Part shown: positions 45,134 through 52,428 of the stretch, piece by piece | Position numbering within the stretch: the stretch's first letter is position 1 | Layout of the letters: each line of letters begins with the position of its first letter | Source: DASSFG01 sp035547915 | GTDB taxonomy: Bacteria; Planctomycetota; Planctomycetia; Pirellulales; JAICIG01 | Length of the DNA: 64,000 nucleotides | Reading direction: 5' to 3' | NCBI GenBank assembly: GCA_035547915.1 | Contig: DASZTS010000141.1 | Location: 32,559 to 96,558 of the forward strand | Translations under genes and position numbers: made by a program | The notes under the pieces: model-generated | What the model saw: only the letters and a program-made list of their open reading frames with translations | Told to the model about the DNA's origin: nothing | Databases searched by the model: none

Positions 45134-46645
45134 CTACGGTGCCGGTTCCAGCGTGAACGAGCTGATGTCGAATTCGCTGTCGAAGGCGCCCAAGAACAGC
45201 CAGTCGGAATGGGGCACGGGCCAATCGGGCGAGAGCGATAGCCGCTCGGCGTTGCCGCGCCAGTGGATGACCGGCTCCTGGTCGATGTCGAGCGAGATCT
45301 CGTCGCGCCGCACCCGGCATTGCAGTTGGGCCTTGCGGTGCAACGGCAGGAATGTGCCTGCCTTGGTCGATTCGTTTTCGTTGGCCGGTTTACCGTCGAG
45401 ATTGTGGATGCCCGAGAAGCGCGAGTTGAAGCCGTCGATGGCCAGCATCGTCTGATGTCCGTCGACCGTGATGCCGAGCGCCAAACATTCGGAGCCCTGC
45501 GTGCGTTCCACCGTCATCTCCAACGAGTACGACTTGGGCGGCCTCACGGCCACTTGCAGGCGGGCCTCGAACTCGCGCGGCGTCTTCAGGTCGCCGTCCT
45601 TCTCGAAGAACCAGACGCCTCGCACCCGGTCGAGACGAGGGTCGATCAGTTCCAGCAGATTGATGGGTTCGTCCTTTTTTTTCTTCTTCTGGTTCGGCAC
45701 GGTAGCCAGCGTGGCCCGCACCGGGGCCGAGGGCGGCATGGGGTTATCCTTGGGCCAATCCCAGGGGCGGAACACGGCCATGTTCCCCTTGATGCCGGCG
45801 AGCGGCCACGTATCGCGCTGCACGATCTTTCCGTCGGGATAGGCGTTCTGGTGCAACACGACGATGGCGTCCTTCCGCACCTCCTCGATCACGGCCGTAT
45901 GATGGGGCAGGTAGCGGAAACCGTTCGGAACCTCGATGGAGGTCCGTTCCATTTGCACAATGTCGCCGGGCATCCACTGCTCGCGCGGCCCCAACATGCG
46001 GCCCCACAGATAGGGACCGCGACGTCCCGTGCCGGCCGCCTTCAACCCATATTCGCCGACTTCGGTACACTCGCCGTTGCCCACCATGGTGCCGAGTTCC
46101 TTCTGGGCATAGGCTGCGACGCCGCGATTCAGGGGCGGGATATTTTTATCGAGAGAAACAGCGGCTTCCGGCACGTCGATCAATCGGTTCCAGAGCGGCT
46201 TGGCCGATTTGATAGCAAACGCCACGATCCGCAAGCGCGACCGCTTTCCGGCCAGCCACTCGACGCCGACGATCGCCCGGCGGTCGGTATCCTTGAGCAA
46301 CTTCGTTTGATTGGCCGTGAGCGGCTTATCGGTCGTTTCGAGCTGTTCGAAGCGGCTATCGGCCGCCGCGCGGATCACGTCGATCTGTTTTCGGTGCAGC
46401 GCGGCGGCCAGTTCCAGCGCGGCGGCTTGACCGACGTTCCACGGCTCCGCCTGCGCCGCCCCGTTACGGACCGTGATCACGACGGGTGCGCCGTCGAGCT
46501 TCTCGGCCAGTTCGGCCCCCGGCTCCTTCAACAGTCGCTCCAACTCGACGAAGTCGCCGGCCGACGGTTGGGCCAGGAACAAGGCGACGACGAGCGCGGT
46601 AATCAACTTCGCGGCAGACAGCTTGATACTCGAGAATCGCGACAT
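45134..46645 (-). CDS. Exported protein with CHAP-like region
   Basis: This is a 503-residue exported protein. The signal peptide is about residues 8-30 (LSAAKLITALVVALFLAQPS). A CHAP/NlpC-P60-like stretch lies about residues 190-290: GNGECTEVGEYGLKAAG with a candidate catalytic Cys, GDIVQMERT, and HHTAVIEEV with a candidate His. After a Lys-rich linker, the C-terminal part (about 330-503) is a beta-sandwich like laminin-G/DUF1080 domains (SLEMTVERTQGSECLALGIT). The enzymatic assignment is tentative. It converges with the DUF1501 gene. Confidence 0.75.
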   Translation of the reverse strand: MSRFSSIKLSAAKLITALVVALFLAQPSAGDFVELERLLKEPGAELAEKLDGAPVVITVRNGAAQAEPWNVGQAAALELAAALHRKQIDVIRAAADSRFEQLETTDKPLTANQTKLLKDTDRRAIVGVEWLAGKRSRLRIVAFAIKSAKPLWNRLIDVPEAAVSLDKNIPPLNRGVAAYAQKELGTMVGNGECTEVGEYGLKAAGTGRRGPYLWGRMLGPREQWMPGDIVQMERTSIEVPNGFRYLPHHTAVIEEVRKDAIVVLHQNAYPDGKIVQRDTWPLAGIKGNMAVFRPWDWPKDNPMPPSAPVRATLATVPNQKKKKKDEPINLLELIDPRLDRVRGVWFFEKDGDLKTPREFEARLQVAVRPPKSYSLEMTVERTQGSECLALGITVDGHQTMLAIDGFNSRFSGIHNLDGKPANENESTKAGTFLPLHRKAQLQCRVRRDEISLDIDQEPVIHWRGNAERLSLSPDWPVPHSDWLFLGAFDSEFDISSFTLEPAP

Positions 46646-46849
46646 GGACCTTTTTGATGAGCTTTTTGATGGAGACGTGGGGAGTCTGTTCCGCTCCGAC
46701 CGGCCGAAGACAAAGGCCGTCATGGCGAATCCAGTCTACCCGGTGCACCTCGTCTGGCCTGCGCCAAACCGACCTTTTATGGTTGCGGCATCAGTACTTA
46801 CGGGCGGCCCGTCAGTGGCCAGCAGCCGGAATCGACGAAATTTCATTTT

Positions 46850-46886
46850 TTGACCACTTGTCAAAATAAATAGAAATGCCGATAAT
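46850..46886 (+). promoter_or_regulatory. Promoter of the TetR gene with operator-like inverted repeat
   Basis: A -35 box TTGTCA (46858-46863) is followed after 17 bases by GATAAT (46881-46886). The ATG at 46893 would then lie at or near the transcript start. An inverted repeat TTGAC-CACTT-GTCAA spans 46850-46864 and overlaps the -35 box. A closely related repeat, TTGAC-TACAC-GTCAT (47699-47713), precedes the exporter operon. Confidence 0.6.
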
Positions 46887-46892
46887 GCCTGT

Positions 46893-47675
46893 ATGAGCGG
46901 GACACTTACACGCAAACAGCGCGAGATCAAAGAGCGAGAGGCCAAGATCCTCGAGTTGGCTCGCGGCATGATCGTGCAGGACGGCTACCACGGCTTGAGC
47001 ATGGATCGGATAGCCGAGGCGCTGGAGTACTCCAAGGGGACGATCTACCAGCACTTTTCCTGCAAAGAGGAAATCCTGATGGCGCTGGTGAACCAGGCCA
47101 TGGAGCGGCGGCTGGAACTGTTCCGCCGGGCGGCCGCCTTTCGCGGCCGGTCGCGCGAGAGGATGTCTGCCATCGGCGCGGCCTGCGACCTGTTTTTCCG
47201 CCTCTATCCCGACGACGTGCACATCGAGCACGCCATTCGCATTACGTCGATCAAGGAAAAGGCCTCGGAACAGCGGCGGCTCTGCCTGGAACGGTGCGAA
47301 GCGAGCTGTTCGGAACTGGTGCGGGGCGTGATCTACGACGCGGTGGCCGCGGGCGACCTCGAATTGGACGACGACTTCTCCGTCGAGCAACTCACCTTCG
47401 GGCTGTGGTCGATCACCTTCGGAGGCCACTCGATCGCCGCCAGCAGTCCCTCGCTCACCAACCTGGGGATCCCCGATCCCATGACGGCCATTCGCAATAA
47501 CTGTAACCGCCTGCTCGATGGCAGTGGCTGGAAGCCATTGTCGCACGAGCTCGATCTCGACACGTTGATCGGGCGCATCCAACGCGAGGTGTTTGCTCCC
47601 GAGGTGGCTCAACTCTCCCAGCAGGGGCAGGCCGCCGCACAAGAAACCGGGGCCGGCCGCGCGCGGCGCGACTGA
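46893..47675 (+). CDS. TetR-family transcriptional regulator
   Basis: This is a 260-residue TetR/AcrR regulator. The N-terminal helix-turn-helix (about residues 18-64) includes ILELARGMIVQDGYHGLSMD and EYSKGTIYQHFSCKEEILMA. The C-terminal ligand-binding domain is all-helical. TetR regulators usually repress an adjacent exporter. Here the ABC/HlyD operon starts 87 bases downstream on the same strand, and both promoters carry the same kind of inverted repeat. The inducer is unknown. Confidence 0.92.
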   Translation: MSGTLTRKQREIKEREAKILELARGMIVQDGYHGLSMDRIAEALEYSKGTIYQHFSCKEEILMALVNQAMERRLELFRRAAAFRGRSRERMSAIGAACDLFFRLYPDDVHIEHAIRITSIKEKASEQRRLCLERCEASCSELVRGVIYDAVAAGDLELDDDFSVEQLTFGLWSITFGGHSIAASSPSLTNLGIPDPMTAIRNNCNRLLDGSGWKPLSHELDLDTLIGRIQREVFAPEVAQLSQQGQAAAQETGAGRARRD

Positions 47676-47698
47676 ACCTCTCTTTTTTTCGCCTGAAA

Positions 47699-47713
47699 TT
47701 GACTACACGTCAT
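47699..47713 (+). promoter_or_regulatory. Candidate TetR operator before the exporter operon
   Basis: TTGAC-TACAC-GTCAT (47699-47713) matches the inverted repeat upstream of the TetR gene except for one base in the half-sites, with the same 5-base spacing. It lies about 50 bases before the permease ATG. No good -10 box was identified to go with it. Confidence 0.55.
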
Positions 47714-47762
47714 TTATCGACAAAGTGTTACGCCACATCCTGACCAGCCGAGGCACACGAAC

Positions 47763-48905
47763 ATGAATTGGGTAGCCTTGCGTATGCTGACCGGCGACCG
47801 GGTCAAATTCTTTGGGCTGGTCTTCGGGGTGACCTTTGCGACGTTTCTGATGTCGCAACAGGTCTCCGTGTTCGTGGGTATCGTCCGTCGTTCGGCCAGC
47901 CAGATCGTCGACGTGCGCGACGCCGATATCTGGGTGATGGATCCGCGCGTGCGTCATTTCGACGAAGCGCCCGGCCTGCCGCGTGGTGCCTTACAGCGCG
48001 TGCGGAGCGTGGGCGGCGTGCAGTGGGCCGTGCCGTTCTACAAGGGGCAGGTGCTGGCGCGGATCGAGACCGGGCTGCCGCGTAATGTGATCTTGGAGGC
48101 CGTCGATGATGCCAGCCTGACCGGCGCGCCGCAGGAATTGATCGCCGGCGACCTGGCCGACCTGCGGCGGCCCTATGCGGTCATCGTCGACAAGGCGGGG
48201 TACGAGTATCTCTGGCCGGGCCAGCCGATCCGCCTGTGGCGCGAGTTCGAGATCAACGACCGCCGCGCGCAACTCGTCGGCGTGTGCAAGGCATCGGCCC
48301 CCTTCGTGACGCTGCCCGTGATGTACACCCGCTTCAACGAGGCGCTCCCCTACGTGCCGACGAAGCGCAACCTGATGAATTACGTCTTGGCCGAAGCTGG
48401 TCCGGGCGAGTCGAGCACCGAGGTGGCCGAACGGATCACGCAACAGACCGGTCTGCTCGCCGTCACGCAGAAGCGATTCTTCTGGAACACGATCGACTAC
48501 ATGCTCGGCTCGACGGGCATCCCCGTCAATTTCGGCATCACGATCGCGCTCGGCTTTATCGTCGGCGTGGCCGTGGCCGGGCAGACGTTCTATCTCTTCA
48601 CGCTCGAAAACCTCAAACATTTCGGCTCGCTCAAAGCGATGGGCGTCAACAACGGCCGGCTGATCGGCATGATCCTGTTGCAGGCCCTGTGTGTGGGCGG
48701 GATCGGGTTCGGCTTGGGGGTCGGCTTCACGGCGCTGTTCTTCGAGCGGACGAACCAGATCACGCACCTGGCCGGACTCTACATGCCGTGGCAGGCGATC
48801 GCGGGCGTCGGCTTCGCCGTCTTGGCGATCGTTTCGTTGGCGAGTCTGGTGAGTGCGCGTCGCGTGCTGTTCCTCGAACCGGCCATCGTCTTCCGAGGTG
48901 CCTGA
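47763..48905 (+). CDS. ABC transporter permease (DevC/FtsX-like)
   Basis: This is a 380-residue permease. One N-terminal membrane helix (about 16-38), a periplasmic domain of about 220 residues, and three C-terminal helices (about 260-375) make the MacB/FtsX topology. The DevC-like segments GITIALGFIVGVAVAGQTFY and HFGSLKAMGVNNGRLIGMIL are typical, the second being the FtsX coupling region. The stop overlaps the ATPase gene start (TGATG). Confidence 0.9.
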   Translation: MNWVALRMLTGDRVKFFGLVFGVTFATFLMSQQVSVFVGIVRRSASQIVDVRDADIWVMDPRVRHFDEAPGLPRGALQRVRSVGGVQWAVPFYKGQVLARIETGLPRNVILEAVDDASLTGAPQELIAGDLADLRRPYAVIVDKAGYEYLWPGQPIRLWREFEINDRRAQLVGVCKASAPFVTLPVMYTRFNEALPYVPTKRNLMNYVLAEAGPGESSTEVAERITQQTGLLAVTQKRFFWNTIDYMLGSTGIPVNFGITIALGFIVGVAVAGQTFYLFTLENLKHFGSLKAMGVNNGRLIGMILLQALCVGGIGFGLGVGFTALFFERTNQITHLAGLYMPWQAIAGVGFAVLAIVSLASLVSARRVLFLEPAIVFRGA

Positions 48906-49687
48906 TGAAACTTTTGGAACGAGACCGCAAGCGAACGTTCTTTTCCGCATCCCGCTCGAGCAGACCGGTCGAAACTGGGCTGGAGCCGACGGGAGCCGAA
49001 GCCGCCATCTGGGGCCGTGGGCTGACCAAGACGTTCGCCAGCGGCGAGGCGCGGGTGATGGCCCTGCGTGGCGTCGATCTGGAGATCTTGCCCGGCGCCA
49101 TCACGTTGCTCGTCGGTCCCTCGGGCTGCGGCAAGACCACATTGATCTCGATGCTCGCCGGCTTGCTCGATCCGACCGAGGGTGAACTCCGCGTGTTGGG
49201 GCACGACCTGGCCCGGATGTCGCCGCACGAGGTCGTCGATTTTCGGGCACGTAACCTGGGGTTCGTCTTCCAGCAATACAACCTGTTGCCGTCGCTCACG
49301 GCCGCCGAGAACGCCTCGCTGCCGCTGCTCGTGGCGGGCATCGCTCGGCACGCGGCGATCGAGTCGGCGCGGGCCGTGCTGCGCCGCGTGGGACTGGAGG
49401 ACCGGGCCGATGCATATCCGTCGCAACTGTCGGGCGGGCAGCAGCAGCGCGTGGCTATCGCCCGCGCGCTGGTCCACGAACCGCGGCTGCTGGTGTGCGA
49501 CGAACCGACGGCGGCGCTCGACGCCCAGGCCGGTCAGACGGTGATGGAACTGTTCCAGGAGGTCGCCGTGCGGCCCGACCGGGCGGTGATCATCGTCACG
49601 CACGATCACCGCGTGCTGCATTACGGCCGGCGGATCATCCACATGGCCGACGGCCGGATCGAACGCGTTACGTCATCGCCTGAATAG
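48905..49687 (+). CDS. ABC transporter ATP-binding protein
   Basis: This is a 260-residue ATPase of the MacB/LolD type, with all motifs: Walker A GPSGCGKTT near residue 75, Q-loop FVFQQYNLLPSLTA, signature LSGGQQQRVAIARAL, Walker B LLVCDEPTAALD, and the His switch IIVTHD. A polar N-terminal extension of about 35 residues precedes the domain. Translation is coupled to the permease by overlap. It powers the exporter with the HlyD-like protein downstream. Confidence 0.95.
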   Translation: MKLLERDRKRTFFSASRSSRPVETGLEPTGAEAAIWGRGLTKTFASGEARVMALRGVDLEILPGAITLLVGPSGCGKTTLISMLAGLLDPTEGELRVLGHDLARMSPHEVVDFRARNLGFVFQQYNLLPSLTAAENASLPLLVAGIARHAAIESARAVLRRVGLEDRADAYPSQLSGGQQQRVAIARALVHEPRLLVCDEPTAALDAQAGQTVMELFQEVAVRPDRAVIIVTHDHRVLHYGRRIIHMADGRIERVTSSPE

Positions 49688-49718
49688 AGATTCTTGTTCT
49701 GATTGAGGAGCCCGACCG

Positions 49719-50828
49719 ATGAAACGTTCCCTGCTGACAGTCTTGCCGTTCGCGGCCGGGGCGATGTTGCTCTTCGCCACGCGCCATGTTTACACGCAAC
49801 AGCAACCGCTCACGCGGCTCGAACCGCCACAGCGGCCGGCGCATACGCCGTTCGCGCATTCGCTCGCGGCCACGGGTATCTTGGAAGCGGCCACGCAGAA
49901 CATCGCCATCGGCTCGGCCCTGTCGGGGCTCGTGCTCGAAGTGTACGTGCCGGTCGAACGCGTGGGGACGCGTGTTTCGCGCGGCGATCCTCTGTTCCGG
50001 GTCGACGACCGTCACCTCCAGGCCCAACTTGGGCTGGCACAATCGCGGGCGGCTTCGGCGCGGGCCCAATTGACCAAGCTCGAGCAGCAGCCACGGCCCG
50101 AAGAAGTGCCGCCCAGCGAGGCCAAGGTACAAGCGGCCGAGGCCAACGCCGCACGATTGCGTGACGACTACGAGCGGGCCCGCGCGCTGGCGTCGCAGCG
50201 GGCCGTCACCGAACAGGAGGCGGTGAGCAAGCGGCTGCTGCACGAAGAAGGGGTGCGGCAATGGCAGCGTGCGAAGCGCGAGCACGCGCTCCTGCTCGCC
50301 GGCGCCTGGCAGCCCGACATCGAGATCGCCCGCGCCGCCGTCGAGCAGGCCGAAGCCGAGGTGTCGCAGATCCGCACCGAGATCGAGCGGGCCACGGTGC
50401 GGGCGCCGATCGATGGCCAGGTGTTGCAAGTCAACGTGCGCGAAGGGGAGCACGTCTCCGACCAGTCGCAGCAGACGCTGATGGTGCTCGGCCGATTGAC
50501 GCCCCTGCACGTGCGGGCCGATATCGACGAGCACGACATCGCCGAATTCCGGCCCGACGCCGGCGCCGTGCTGCAACTCCGCGGCAAGAACGATCACCAT
50601 TACCGGCTCACGTTCGTGCGGGTCGAGCCATACGTCGTGCCCAAGCGCTGGCTGACCGGCGACAACACCGAGCGGGTCGATACGCGCGTGTTGCAGGTGA
50701 TCTACTCCTTGGACGACGCCGATGCGGCCGCCTTCGTCGGGCAGCAGGTCGACGTGTTCATCGACACGGGAGATCAGGCGCGGCTGGCCGGATTGACGCA
50801 AGACGGTGCGGCGAAGCGCGCCGAATAG
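49719..50828 (+). CDS. HlyD-family periplasmic adaptor (membrane fusion protein)
   Basis: This is a 369-residue membrane fusion protein with an N-terminal anchor (about residues 5-22). A biotinyl-lipoyl-like domain (SGLVLEVYVPVERVGTRVSR, then RAPIDGQVLQVNVREGEHVS) flanks a long helical hairpin rich in Ala, Arg and Glu (about 105-215). The beta-barrel part follows. The ATG has GAGGAG 8 bases upstream. With the permease and ATPase it forms a DevBCA-like exporter. The exported compound is unknown. Confidence 0.92.
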   Translation: MKRSLLTVLPFAAGAMLLFATRHVYTQQQPLTRLEPPQRPAHTPFAHSLAATGILEAATQNIAIGSALSGLVLEVYVPVERVGTRVSRGDPLFRVDDRHLQAQLGLAQSRAASARAQLTKLEQQPRPEEVPPSEAKVQAAEANAARLRDDYERARALASQRAVTEQEAVSKRLLHEEGVRQWQRAKREHALLLAGAWQPDIEIARAAVEQAEAEVSQIRTEIERATVRAPIDGQVLQVNVREGEHVSDQSQQTLMVLGRLTPLHVRADIDEHDIAEFRPDAGAVLQLRGKNDHHYRLTFVRVEPYVVPKRWLTGDNTERVDTRVLQVIYSLDDADAAAFVGQQVDVFIDTGDQARLAGLTQDGAAKRAE

Positions 50829-51129
50829 CACGGCAGTCGCTCTCGTTCTCGCGGCGATGACCGCCGGATTCGCAGTAGCCCGATTCCGGCTACGCGGGGT
50901 GATACGCCCTGAGCACTGAGGAGATAACTCCGATCGGCGTGGGGCGTGTCGAATCGCTACACGTCCATTTCCAGCGCATTGTTTTCGCTTATCGGCGCTC
51001 CAACACGCCCTTCGTGCCTCAGGGCGTGCCACCCACCGTTTCGGTGCGACGTCGAACGATTGTCCGCTCGGCGTTTATTGCCGAGAACCCGATCGGTTGT
51101 CGTGACGGGCGGTGCCCGGTCCTACGCGC
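50829..51129. other. Intergenic region without a recognised feature
   Basis: These 301 bases lie between the convergent adaptor gene and the CsrA/receiver gene. No T-rich terminator or gene was found. Confidence 0.4.
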
Positions 51130-51909
51130 TCAGGCGTGGGGCGCGGTCAGTTCGCGGCTCAGCCGCCGCAACATCGATTGCGGATCGAGCGGCTTCGAAA
51201 ACCAACCGTCGAGCCCGGTGGGACCGATGCCCACCGGTACCTCGGAGCGCGACGCACCGCTGACGGCAAAGATCTTCAATCCCTGCCAGCGCGGATCGGT
51301 GCGGATCTGACGCACGGTCGTCGGCCCGTCGCAACGCGGCATCGTCATGTCGAGCAACACTACGTCGGGGCGACGCTGGCGCGACAGGTAGTCGAGCGCG
51401 TCGGCCCCGTCCGAGGCCGTGGCCACGCTGAAGCCGGAGATCCTCAGGAAGCCGGCGAGCAATTCTCGTTCGTTCTGATCATCTTCGACCACGAGCGCCG
51501 TGAAACCGGGCGCTCCGGCCTTGGCCGGTGCGGGCCGCTCCAACGATTCGCAGCGCTCCTGGGCGGCGGCGATTTCTCGTTCCAGCCGGTCGATCGTCTC
51601 GTCGATCTCTCCCCATCGCTCCTGGGCGATCAGGCCGCGCAGCAGAGCCAGCCCGACCGACGTCAGGTTGAGCTGATTGCGCATCAGGTGCCGTAGCCGG
51701 CGCGATACCTCGGTGTCGGGCGGCGCGTGCTGCGAGACGGCCAGCGGCTCGCCGGCGGCCGATTGAACTTCTTGCCGCAGCACGGGAACGTCGTTCGGGG
51801 CCGAGATGCCGAGGCGAACCGTCTGCCCGCGGATCTGCAATACTTCGACGGTGGCGCCGACTGTGGGAAAAACGATCTTTTGCGACGAGCGACGCGAAAG
51901 CACGAGCAT
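51130..51909 (-). CDS. CsrA domain fused to a His-containing helical region and a receiver domain
   Basis: This is a 259-residue protein. Residues 1-50 are a full CsrA/RsmA domain: MLVLSRRSSQKIVF, VEVLQIRGQTVRLGISAPND, then VPVLRQEV. It keeps L4, R6 and R45, the counterpart of the RNA-binding R44. Residues about 66-125 are helical with RHLMRNQLNLTSVGLALL, which resembles a DHp hairpin with H74 at the phospho-site position. Residues 136-257 are a receiver domain with E142/D143/D144, phospho-acceptor D187 (PDVVLLDMTMP), S217 and K239. A phospho-switchable RNA-binding regulator is the natural inference. AGGAAAAGGA at the ribosome binding site would itself suit CsrA binding. It has no adjacent histidine kinase. 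Confidence 0.9.
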   Translation of the reverse strand: MLVLSRRSSQKIVFPTVGATVEVLQIRGQTVRLGISAPNDVPVLRQEVQSAAGEPLAVSQHAPPDTEVSRRLRHLMRNQLNLTSVGLALLRGLIAQERWGEIDETIDRLEREIAAAQERCESLERPAPAKAGAPGFTALVVEDDQNERELLAGFLRISGFSVATASDGADALDYLSRQRRPDVVLLDMTMPRCDGPTTVRQIRTDPRWQGLKIFAVSGASRSEVPVGIGPTGLDGWFSKPLDPQSMLRRLSRELTAPHA

Positions 51910-52428
51910 GGTCAGGCATCCTTTTCCTAGGCGACGAGGGCACGGACCCTTCCCGGAGCGCCGCCGGCGCTTCCACGGGAGGGGTTATCTTGGCTGGGCG
52001 ATTGTTCGTCGTCCTGTGCTGACGGTCGTCGCCATGCCCCGGGCATCCATGCCGGCGCAACGCTCCAGTCGGCCGAAAGTTCTAATAAATGAGCATTGCT
52101 TCCGGCAAGAGCAGTTTTTGATTTTTTCTTCCTGCTAGCACCGACCGTGCTAGCAGAAGCCCGCGACCGGGGGCGAGATCGATGGGCGGATCTGCCGACC
52201 CGAACAACGCGTTGCCCCTCGCGCATCGGCCTATGGGAAGAAACAAGCGACCTGAGGCAAAATCAAAAAGCTACAATGCCCGGCGGCGACATGCTCGACG
52301 CCTGCTCAGAGTCGACGCTCATCGGAGGGCATCGAGCTCAACGGGAGCAATGTCTATGAGCCAGCTCTCGGATAGGCTAGGTGCAGCACCGACATGATCT
52401 AGCGGCGCGCTGCGACGCAAGATCATCA
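51910..52428. promoter_or_regulatory. Leader/intergenic region of the CsrA-receiver gene
   Basis: About 520 bases separate the end of the giant gene from the CsrA-receiver start; both are on the minus strand. The region contains a GC-rich potential hairpin (GGAAGCGCC/GGCGCTCC, about 51956-51976) in the leader and a perfect 10-bp stem at 52132-52156. GGA motifs cluster at the ribosome binding site (51918-51928). No gene was recognised in it. Confidence 0.45.
52132..52156. repeat. Perfect 10-bp inverted repeat
   Basis: CTGCTAGCAC (52132-52141) and GTGCTAGCAG (52147-52156) form a stem with the loop CGACC. The stem extends by AAG/CTT past one bulge. On the minus strand it is followed by A-rich sequence, not T, so it is not a standard terminator in either direction. 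It may be a protein-binding site or part of an RNA leader. Confidence 0.7.

Noticed and set aside
45263..46657. Plus-strand frame opposite the CHAP-like gene
   Set aside because: Antisense shadow with no start signal or motif.
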